DNA of 64,000 nt, from contig NZ_JADWPD010000043.1 of assembly GCF_017308975.1 (NCBI RefSeq), forward strand, positions 27,540-91,539, given 5' to 3'. Shown one piece after another: positions 49,911 to 58,417 of this stretch (positions within the stretch are counted from its first letter, which is position 1; every line of letters begins with the position of its first letter). Position numbers and translations under genes: made by a program. The notes beneath the pieces were generated by a model that was not told the DNA's origin, ran no database searches, and worked only from the letters and a program-made list of their open reading frames with translations. The stretch is from Amycolatopsis sp. MtRt-6. Its GTDB lineage: Bacteria > Actinomycetota > Actinomycetes > Mycobacteriales > Pseudonocardiaceae.

Positions 49911-50311
49911 TGAAGATCGACCTCGACGGCCGCGGGCCCGGCTTCCGCGCCTTCTGGACCGAGCGCCACCTGGCCACGCTGACCACGGTCCGCCCGGACG
50001 GCACCCCGCACGTCGTCGCGGTCGGCGTCACCGTCGACTTCGACGCCGGCCTCGCGCGCGTCATCACCTTCGCCCCGTCGGTCAAGGCCCGGCTCGTGCG
50101 GGCCGCGGGCGCGGTCGGCATCCCCGTCGCGGTCTGCCAGCTCGACGGCCCGCGCTGGTCCACTTTGGAGGGACGCGCGGTGCTGCGCGAAGACCCCGAG
50201 TCGGTGCGCGACGCCGAAAACCGGTACGCCGAGCGCTACCGGCAGCCCAAGCCGAACCCGCAGCGGGTCGTCATCGAGATCACCGTCACCCGGGTGCTCG
50301 GCAACGCCTGA
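49910..50311 (+). CDS. PPOX-class (split-barrel flavin/F420) oxidoreductase
   Basis: 133 residues from ATG 49910, supported by the -10 box seven bases upstream. Split beta-barrel fold: FWTERHLATLTTVRPDGTPHVVAVGVTVDF, ARVITFAPSVKARLVRAAG and VCQLDGPRWSTLEGRAVLREDPESVRDAENRYAERY. This is the usual pattern of actinobacterial F420- or FMN-dependent enzymes of the pyridoxamine-oxidase-like family. It probably reduces an unsaturated small molecule or quinone; cofactor and substrate are unknown. Confidence 0.85.
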   Translation: MKIDLDGRGPGFRAFWTERHLATLTTVRPDGTPHVVAVGVTVDFDAGLARVITFAPSVKARLVRAAGAVGIPVAVCQLDGPRWSTLEGRAVLREDPESVRDAENRYAERYRQPKPNPQRVVIEITVTRVLGNA

Positions 50312-50403
50312 TCCGCCACCACACGAAGCCACTTCCGCGAATCGCCGGTTCCGGACCGCCGAGCCGGCGTCCTACTTTGGTCGAAACGACCGAAGGTGGA
50401 CAC

Positions 50404-50694
50404 ATGAACCGCATCGAAACGGCAGCGCAGCACCTGGCTCCCGGCACCGAACTCGAACCGCTCATGCCCGTCGAGCCGCTCAGTTGCGCGGTCGCCGTGT
50501 GGCGGGCCGTCACCCGGCTGGCCACCGCCGAGCGGGCCACCGCCGAGCGCGAGTTCGCGCGCGCCATCGCCCAGGGCTCGCCGGACCTCGGCCACATCGG
50601 GTTCTACCCGGCCGTGGACCTGGTCCGGCATTCGGCGCCGTCCGAAGGGGCCTCCCTCATGCAGCTGGTGAACGCCATCGAAGCCCAGCTCTAA
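50404..50694 (+). CDS. Small uncharacterised protein (96 residues)
   Basis: ATG 50404 follows AAGGTGG. Not recognised. Predicted helical, soluble, with one Cys. The N-terminus MNRIETAAQHLAPGTELEPL and the later SCAVAVWRAVTRLATAERATAER recall the small protein encoded at 33149, suggesting a lineage-specific family. It converges on the TetR gene with a four-base overlap of the stop codons. Confidence 0.65.
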   Translation: MNRIETAAQHLAPGTELEPLMPVEPLSCAVAVWRAVTRLATAERATAEREFARAIAQGSPDLGHIGFYPAVDLVRHSAPSEGASLMQLVNAIEAQL

Positions 50695-51202
50695 CCGCCG
50701 CTCGCCCGGGAGTGCACCAGCCGGGTGTACTCCGCGAGCAGCTCCGTCAGCTCGCCGTGCTGCCCCGCCGGCGCCAGCTGCTGGTGGCCCACCAGCATCG
50801 CCATGCCGAGCGACGTCAGCGTCCGGGCCAGCACGGGGTCGCCGACGACGCCTTCGACCGCCTTGCCGACCGTCCGCAGCCGGGCGTCGTCGACGCGCCG
50901 CTGCGCCGCGCGCACGGTTTCGTCGTTGCGCGCCCAGGCGCGGATGGCGGCCTCGGCCTCGTGCGGCAGTCCGAGGGTGAGGTCCACCAGCGCGGCGAAA
51001 TCCGCGGGCGGGCTCAGCGGCTGCCGGCTCTCCCAGTGCGCCAGCAGCTGCGCCACGAACCCCGGCCAGCCCCCGAAGTGGTGGTAGAACGAACCGCTCG
51101 TGACACCCAGCTCACGGCACAGCACACCGACGTTCAAGCCCGCGAACCCGTGCTCCGCCAGTACCTTCAGCGCAGCGTCGAAGTACTCGCGGCGCGAGGC
51201 CA

Positions 51203-51203
<1 letters not shown>
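50691..51203 (-). CDS. TetR-family transcriptional regulator
   Basis: 170 residues; the ATG at 51203 overlaps the acyl-CoA synthetase stop (TGATG). HTH: REYFDAALKVLAEHGFAGLNVGVLCRELGVTSGSFYHHFGGWPGFV, a typical TetR DNA-binding helix pair with the SFYHHF turn. The C-terminal helical domain is short. It is co-transcribed with the synthetase and likely represses the operon through the palindrome at 52774-52793, being relieved by an acyl-CoA or related ligand (inference from fadD-linked TetR proteins). Confidence 0.88.
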
Positions 51204-52747
<1,544 letters not shown>

Positions 52748-52773
52748 GGGAGTTCCCTTCGGGCCGGCACTGG

Positions 52774-52793
52774 ACCATAGACCGATCTATGGT
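52774..52793 (-). promoter_or_regulatory. Palindromic operator upstream of the acyl-CoA synthetase
   Basis: ACCATAGA-CCGA-TCTATGGT, perfect eight-base arms, centred 36 bases before the synthetase start. Size and symmetry suit a TetR dimer, so the co-encoded regulator at 50691 is the likely ligand. The region upstream to 52878 shows nothing else. Confidence 0.75.
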
Positions 52794-52878
52794 GCGCCGC
52801 GGCCCGGAAGGCGTCAATACCGGACAACCGGTCGCAAACCGGCCCGCAGATCGGTGTTTTCCTTACGCCGCCCCAGGG

Positions 52879-54081
52879 TCAGGCGAACAGCGAAAGCAGG
52901 CCCTCGGTCGAGCGCACCACCACGTGGGCCGCCGTCCGCTCGGCGTGCGGGCGGTCCGGGCGCTCGGCCTCGTGCCGCCAGCGCCGCAGCGCGTCCAGGC
53001 CGGCGTCGTAGATCTCGTTCGGGTCGGCGTCCGGTTCGAGGCCGAGCCGGTCGGCCGGGGCCGTGCCCTGCGCGCCCAGCAACCGGACGGCTTCCTCGGC
53101 GGGCTCACCGGACAGGGCCGTGCGGCCGCCGCGGATGTCGGCGATCAGCCGCAGCTCGCGGAAATCGTGCGCGGCCGCGGCGAACCGCTCCACCCGGGAG
53201 ACCAGCCGGTCGCCGCCCGGGCGGGGCTGGGCCGCCAGCAGGGCCTCCAGCCGGATGATCGCCGTCCGTGCCCGCAGCGCCTCGGCCCGCGCCACGAAAC
53301 ACCCGGCCAGTGTGTCGCGCAGCTCGCCCAAACCACTGCGGCGCACCAGTTCCGCCGAGAGCTTGACGCGGTCGTCGCAGCCGGTGCGGATCAGCGTGAG
53401 CGCCAGCCGGACGCCGAACATCCCGAACCGCACCACCAGCGACCGCCGCGTCTCGACCGGGATCGGGCCCGGGAACGCCGGGTCGGTGAACGAATCCACC
53501 GACAGGACGTGCCGTTCCAGCTCTTCGCGCGGCACCGCGGCGAACGCGGCGAGGAGGTCGAACTCGTCGTCGCGCAGCGACCGGCCGCCGTAGGCGAGCT
53601 GCCCGGCCACGGCGATCACGCCCAGGAACCCGGTGCACAGCGGGTCTTCCCGCCACGCCCGCCGCGCGAGCTGCTTCGCGGTGAGCAGCGCGTCGATCCG
53701 GCCCGCGCCGACCTCGTCGGCCCGCGACAGCACCAGCACCGAGTTGACCGCGCTCTGCCGCGCGAACGGCGAGCCGCCCGGCGGGTGCGCCGCCGCGAGC
53801 TCGTCCGGCTCGAGGTGGCGGACCAGCCGGACCGTCGCGTCCGGGACGTCGTCGGCCGGGCCGGGGTCGTCCAGCAGCACGAGGTCGCGCAGCGCCCGGG
53901 TCGGCCATTCGCCGAGCGCGGCGGCGAGCGTCGTCTTCCCCGACGAAGGCGCGCCCGTGAACGCGACGCGCAGCGGCTGCTCCAGCCGGTCCAGGCAGTC
54001 GCGCAGCAGCGCCGACGCCCGCGGGTCGTCCCGGTAGAGCCCGGCCGCGGCGTGCAGCAGGTCGCGGACGTCCTGGGTCAC
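52879..54081 (-). CDS. iniC: Dynamin-like GTPase, IniC-like
   Basis: 400 residues from GTG 54081, overlapping the IniA-like stop (GTGA). P-loop FTGAPSSGKTTLAAAL (about residue 45), a G3-like LLDDPGPADD, and a G4-like VLSRADE in place of NKxD, so nucleotide specificity may be relaxed. The helical remainder resembles the stalk of bacterial dynamin-like proteins, without clear membrane helices. By position after an IniB-like and an IniA-like gene it corresponds to IniC of the mycobacterial isoniazid-inducible iniBAC operon. It probably supports membrane remodelling under envelope stress. Confidence 0.78.
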   Translation of the reverse strand: MTQDVRDLLHAAAGLYRDDPRASALLRDCLDRLEQPLRVAFTGAPSSGKTTLAAALGEWPTRALRDLVLLDDPGPADDVPDATVRLVRHLEPDELAAAHPPGGSPFARQSAVNSVLVLSRADEVGAGRIDALLTAKQLARRAWREDPLCTGFLGVIAVAGQLAYGGRSLRDDEFDLLAAFAAVPREELERHVLSVDSFTDPAFPGPIPVETRRSLVVRFGMFGVRLALTLIRTGCDDRVKLSAELVRRSGLGELRDTLAGCFVARAEALRARTAIIRLEALLAAQPRPGGDRLVSRVERFAAAAHDFRELRLIADIRGGRTALSGEPAEEAVRLLGAQGTAPADRLGLEPDADPNEIYDAGLDALRRWRHEAERPDRPHAERTAAHVVVRSTEGLLSLFA

Positions 54082-55865
54082 GCCGAAAGCTCCCGCCGCT
54101 GTTGCCGTCCGGCGATCGTGCCGAGCTCGCCCGCGCGCTGGTGCAGCCCGGCGAGCCGGTCGATCTCCCGGCGGATGTGCCCGGTGCGCCGCTCCCGCTC
54201 GGCGGTGCCGGCCATGATCGTCTCGCGTTCGCGGGTCAGCTCGTCCGCGAGCTCCTCGGCCAGGCCGGTGAAGTGGTCGCGCAGCCGCCGCTGCACGACG
54301 CGGATCGCGTCGCGGCTTTCCTTGCCGAACCGCAGGAAGACGTCGTCGACGTGCCGTTGCGCGGCCTGCTTGGCGACGGCCTGCCGCCGCTGCAGCCGCA
54401 TCCCGCCCTCGTCGCGGATCGTCTTCACCGCGAACGCCGCGCCGGCGCTGATCGAAACCGGGTTGATCAGCGGCAGGCCGAGCCAGGGCAAGCTGGTCAC
54501 CAGGCCGAACATCAGGACACCGCCGTACGAACCGCGCAGCCCGGTGAAGGCCTGCTGGCCGATCGAGAACTTCTCGATCTTCGGGCGCCGGACGTCGTCG
54601 AGGTTCTCCACGCCCGAGCCGTCGAGCGGCAGCTCCGGCAACGCGTGGTCGTACTGGGCGCCGAAGCACGCCGCGACCGCCTGCGCGGTCCACTGCGCCC
54701 GCTCGGTCAGCCAGGCGTAGTTCGTCTCCACCGCCTCGGCGAGCGCGTTGTCGAGCCACGGCGCGAACTCGTCCCACACCTTCGCCGGGTCACCCTCGTC
54801 GAAGGTCTGGTCGATGGAGTTGACGATCTTGCGCGTCCGCTCGCGCAGGTCGTACTCGACGTCGGCCATCAGGTCGGCGATCTCGTCGGCCAGCAGGTTC
54901 TGCCACCGGGTGTTCTGCCGGCGCAGGTCGTCGGCGCGGCGCTGGGCCCGCTGCAGCAGCGCGGCCTGGCCGAGCCCGGCGTCCTGCCCGGCCGCGTCGA
55001 CGCGGTCGCGCAGGGACTCCACCAGCTCGGCGGCCGCGGCGCGCACGCCAACGGCGGCGAGCAGCGCGCGAGACTGCTCGGGCGGGCGCGCGGCCTGCTC
55101 GGCGATCCAGCCCAGCAGCTCCGGGAAACCCGAGCGGGCGTTGAGTTCCGCGTCACCGGTCTTCGCGGCGGCTTGGCGCACAACGGCCGAAACCGGCAGA
55201 ACGGGCGCGTCGATCCCGGCCTCGGCGAGCATGGCGCGGTTGCGTTCGGCGACCGCGCGCCAGCCGGGAGAGGCGTCGATCTTCGTGAGCGCCAGCACGA
55301 CGTGCGGGCACCAGGTGCGCACGTGCCGGGCGAGCGCGAGTTCGGCGGCGCTCAGCGGGTCGGTCGCGTCGGAGACGAGGATCACCGCGTCGGCTTCGGC
55401 GAGGAAATCCAGCGCCGCGGCGGTGCGCGGTGACCGCGGGTCACCGACGGGCGGGGTGTCGACCAGGACGAGGCCTGCCGAAAGGAGTTCGCGCGGCACG
55501 CCGACCTCGACGCGGCTGAGCGTGCCGGCGGGCCGGGCGCCGAGTTCGCCGGTGAGCCGTTCGACCGCGACGGGGATCCGCTCGCGGGACCGGCCGACCA
55601 GCGTCGCGGCGGGTTCGGCGGAGTAGGTGATTTCCGTGGGCACGGCCGGGGTCGCGGCGTCGCCGACCGCGCACACGGGCGCGTTCAGCACGGCGTTGAG
55701 CAGGTAGCCCTTGCCCTGTTTGGGGAAGCCGAGCACGCCGAGCCGGATCTGGCCGGCCGGGGCGTCACGGCGTCTGCGGAGGCGCTCGGCGAGATCGGCG
55801 CGGCCGTGCGTGCGGCACGCGTCCAGCGTCTCGTTGAGCACTTCGAGCCAAGCCGGTGCGGTCAC
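54078..55865 (-). CDS. iniA: Dynamin-like GTPase, IniA-like
   Basis: 595 residues from GTG 55865 (VTAPAWLEVLNE); the longer frame begins inside a terminator hairpin. P-loop region LGFPKQGKGYLLNAVL (about residue 45) has Gly where Ser/Thr is expected. G3 VDTPPVGD (about 135) and G4 LTKID (about 195) are good. A hydrophobic hairpin near residues 450-480 (VLMFGLVTSLPWLGLPLI) matches the membrane paddle of IniA. The end is a long charged helix. IniA-type proteins bind and fuse membranes and protect mycobacteria from cell-wall drugs. Paired with IniC by overlapping genes. Confidence 0.82.
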   Translation of the reverse strand: MTAPAWLEVLNETLDACRTHGRADLAERLRRRRDAPAGQIRLGVLGFPKQGKGYLLNAVLNAPVCAVGDAATPAVPTEITYSAEPAATLVGRSRERIPVAVERLTGELGARPAGTLSRVEVGVPRELLSAGLVLVDTPPVGDPRSPRTAAALDFLAEADAVILVSDATDPLSAAELALARHVRTWCPHVVLALTKIDASPGWRAVAERNRAMLAEAGIDAPVLPVSAVVRQAAAKTGDAELNARSGFPELLGWIAEQAARPPEQSRALLAAVGVRAAAAELVESLRDRVDAAGQDAGLGQAALLQRAQRRADDLRRQNTRWQNLLADEIADLMADVEYDLRERTRKIVNSIDQTFDEGDPAKVWDEFAPWLDNALAEAVETNYAWLTERAQWTAQAVAACFGAQYDHALPELPLDGSGVENLDDVRRPKIEKFSIGQQAFTGLRGSYGGVLMFGLVTSLPWLGLPLINPVSISAGAAFAVKTIRDEGGMRLQRRQAVAKQAAQRHVDDVFLRFGKESRDAIRVVQRRLRDHFTGLAEELADELTRERETIMAGTAERERRTGHIRREIDRLAGLHQRAGELGTIAGRQQRRELSA

Positions 55866-55906
55866 GATGGACGAGTGTCCCCGGTTCACTCCCCGTACGC
55901 ACACCG

Positions 55907-55949
55907 GGTGCCCGTCCCGCGGCTGCACCCAGACCGCGGGACGGGCACC
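55907..55949 (-). terminator. Intra-operon hairpin between the IniB-like and IniA-like genes
   Basis: Perfect 16-bp stem GGTGCCCGTCCCGCGG / CCGCGGGACGGGCACC with an 11-base loop, in the 101-base gap after the IniB-like stop. It should cap most iniB-like transcripts and keep the GTPases at a lower level. Confidence 0.8.
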
Positions 55950-55966
55950 GGTGACCGGTTCGGGGA

Positions 55967-56983
55967 TCAGTGCCCGATGTGGATGTCGTTGTTCGACGCG
56001 ATGTCGCCGATGTGCAGGTTGCCCAGCGCGTTGTGGCTGATGTCCGTCACGCCGGAGACGACGTCGTGGACGGCCGTGCCGTTGCCGGAGGCGAGCTCGC
56101 CGACCTGGCCGACGGCGTTGTGGTCGGCGCCGATGCCCGTGGCCGAGGTCACGGTGTTGGTGACCTCGCCCAGGCCCAGGCCGTGGGCGGCACCCGTGAC
56201 CTCGCCGGTGACGTGCTTGACGTCGAGGTCGCCCGCGCCCTTGAGGATGCCGGAGAAGTCGCCGACGTTGCCCACGACCGAGTTGACGGTGTGGGTGAGG
56301 TCACCGCTGACGTCGCCGACGTGCGAGGTGGCCTCGTACACCGGGGTGGTCGCGTTGTAGGTGGCGTTGCCCAGCACGCTCTCGCCGAGGTTGCTGACCT
56401 CGCCGACGGCGCCGACGGCGGCGCTGTGGTTGACGTCGGTGACCGAGTACACGAGGTTGCCGGCCACCTGGACCGCGTCCAGGCTGGAGCCGAGGTCGCC
56501 CGCGGCACCGAAGGCGGCACCGGTCGGGTCGCCGGCCAGCGCGGTCACGCCGGCGGCGGTGTTGGTGAGGTCGTTCACAGCCGGGAGCGCGCCGACGCCC
56601 GGCACGGCCGGCAGGCCGAGGCCGCCGATGCCCGGCAGCTCGCCGACGCCCAGGTCGCCCACGCCCGGCAGGGCCGGGGTGGCCGGCAGGCCGAGGCCCG
56701 CGGTGAGGGCGGTGAGCTGGTCGATCGCGCCCTGGATGCCGGTGGCGTCGGTGCCGACGTTGGTCAGGTCGCCGACGGCGGGGAGGCTGCCCACGGCCGG
56801 GAGGCTGTCGACCGGCACGTAGTCGAGCACCAGCGGGAGGACCTCGTGCACGTCGGCGGCGCTGACGTCGCCGAGGCCGGCGGCAGCGAGGGCGCCCTGC
56901 GGGTCCGTCCCGAAGGCCGCGAGCGCGGTCGGGTCGTTGAGCAGGTTCAGGGCGAAGTCGTGCAAGGTCTGCACGGATTCCAT
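55967..56983 (-). CDS. iniB: IniB-like protein
   Basis: 338 residues; GGAGAAATT precedes the ATG. The first 50 residues (LHDFALNLLNDPTALAAFGTDPQGALAAAGLGDVSAADVHEVLPL) match the IniB N-terminal domain known from mycobacteria. The rest is low-complexity, rich in Gly, Ala, Val and Asn with recurring GDLxxV/GNVxxx patterns that could form a beta-rich or amyloid-like stack. No signal peptide. In mycobacteria IniB is the highly induced first product of iniBAC and its function is unsettled. Transcribed divergently from the Hsp70-like and LuxR-type genes. Confidence 0.85.
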   Translation of the reverse strand: MESVQTLHDFALNLLNDPTALAAFGTDPQGALAAAGLGDVSAADVHEVLPLVLDYVPVDSLPAVGSLPAVGDLTNVGTDATGIQGAIDQLTALTAGLGLPATPALPGVGDLGVGELPGIGGLGLPAVPGVGALPAVNDLTNTAAGVTALAGDPTGAAFGAAGDLGSSLDAVQVAGNLVYSVTDVNHSAAVGAVGEVSNLGESVLGNATYNATTPVYEATSHVGDVSGDLTHTVNSVVGNVGDFSGILKGAGDLDVKHVTGEVTGAAHGLGLGEVTNTVTSATGIGADHNAVGQVGELASGNGTAVHDVVSGVTDISHNALGNLHIGDIASNNDIHIGH

Positions 56984-57286
56984 GGAATTTCTCCTGGTCC
57001 GGTGGTTCGGGGGACAGCAGCGACCGCAGGGACCGCTGCTCCGTGATCAAGGTAGGGAGACGGTCCCCCAGCGCACATCGGGGATCACTCCGAGTCGCAC
57101 TCCGGTCAGCCGATAGGGGATCGATATGTCATCGTTAGGGAGTTAGGGGCTCATCCGAGACGCGCACAGTTGGGTTAAATCCCTCCAGACCCTTGCCTGA
57201 CTAACCCGTTTGGGTGAGGATGCCCGGAACCCTAGGGGGATTCCGTGCCCCCGTTCGGCCGCCACGAGGTGAGGAGGAAAGCGCCG

Positions 57287-58417
57287 TTGCCCTACGTCCT
57301 CGGGATCGATGTGGCCCAAGGCCGGACCCACGCCGCCACCTGCCGCCGACAGGGCCCCGGGTGGGCGGAACCCGAACCCCTCTGGCTGGGCGAACGGTCC
57401 CCGGCCGCGGCGTCCGCGCTCTTCGTCGACGACGAGGGGTACCTGCTCACCGGCGACGCGGCCGCACAGGCGGGCGCCCAGGTCCCGTCCCGGCTGCTCA
57501 CCGGCTTCCACCGCCGGATCGGCGACGACGTCCCGATGCTCGTCGAAGGCGAGCCGTTCCCGCCCGAGACGCTCACCACGGTGCTCGTCGAAGGCATCGC
57601 CGAGCACGCCGAGAGCCTGTTCGGCGGCCCCCCGCACCACCTGGTGCTCACCCACCCCGGCGACTGGGGCGGCTACCGCCGTGACGTGCTGCGCCGGGCC
57701 CTCGCGGAAGCCGGGTTCACCGCGGTCACGCTGGTTCCCGGCTCGATCGCGGCACTGGGCGCGCACCTGCCGGTCCCCGGCCCCGGTGACCAGGTCGCCG
57801 GGGTCTGCGAGTTCGGCAACGACGGCGTGAACGTAACGCTGGCCACGGCGAGCGGCGCCGGCGGCTGGCAGCTCGGCCAGAGCGCCGAAGGCGTGGCCCC
57901 GGCCGCGGCGCTGAGCACGCTCTTCGCACTGGCGGGCGCGGCCTCGACGTCCCCCAAGGGACTGGCGGGCGTGGTGTTCTGCGGCGACGTCCCCCCACAC
58001 GCCCTGCCGGCCCGGCCGCCGTGCCCGATGTTCGCGGGACCGGTTCCGCCGGCCAGCGCCGCCCTCGGCGCGGCCACCCTCGCCACCCTGCGCGCCGACC
58101 ACCGCGGGACACCGCAGGAGCCACCCGCGGTCGAGACGACGTTGCTCCCCAGGGTGGACACGCTCGGTGAGCTCGGCGAGCGCCCACCCCGGCCGCCGGT
58201 GGAGATCACGCCGTTCGAGCTGCCCGAGCGAACCGGCCCGCTGAGCCTGTTCCGCCGGCGGCGCCCGCTTGCTGCTGCGGTGCTGGTGCTCGCCGCCGCC
58301 GTGTCGGCTGTGGTGATCACCATCACCGCCCGCGAAGCCACCGCCGGTCCGGCCGGTGGCCCTGCCCCCGCTGTTACCCCCACCCACTGCGCCCCCTCCG
58401 GTGAAGGTCACTGTTGA
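57287..58417 (+). CDS. Membrane-anchored Hsp70-like ATPase-domain protein
   Basis: 376 residues from TTG 57287, preceded by GAGGAGGAAAG at good spacing; GTG 57245 is a weaker alternative. The N-terminal half has the actin/Hsp70 fold: YVLGIDVAQGRTHAATCR (phosphate-1 loop), LVLTHPGDWGGYRRDVLRRALAEAGF and PGSIAALGAHL, then a phosphate-2-like region VAGVCEFGNDGVNVTLA. The second half of a full ATPase domain and the substrate domain are absent. A Pro-rich linker and one transmembrane helix (about residues 330-350) end in a short outer tail. It probably senses envelope stress for the regulator encoded next. Confidence 0.78.
   Translation: MPYVLGIDVAQGRTHAATCRRQGPGWAEPEPLWLGERSPAAASALFVDDEGYLLTGDAAAQAGAQVPSRLLTGFHRRIGDDVPMLVEGEPFPPETLTTVLVEGIAEHAESLFGGPPHHLVLTHPGDWGGYRRDVLRRALAEAGFTAVTLVPGSIAALGAHLPVPGPGDQVAGVCEFGNDGVNVTLATASGAGGWQLGQSAEGVAPAAALSTLFALAGAASTSPKGLAGVVFCGDVPPHALPARPPCPMFAGPVPPASAALGAATLATLRADHRGTPQEPPAVETTLLPRVDTLGELGERPPRPPVEITPFELPERTGPLSLFRRRRPLAAAVLVLAAAVSAVVITITAREATAGPAGGPAPAVTPTHCAPSGEGHC

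Noticed and set aside
54078..55928. ATG 55928 as start of the IniA-like gene
   Set aside because: It lies in the loop region of a perfect 16-bp terminator hairpin and lacks a ribosome site; GTG 55865 begins the recognisable protein.
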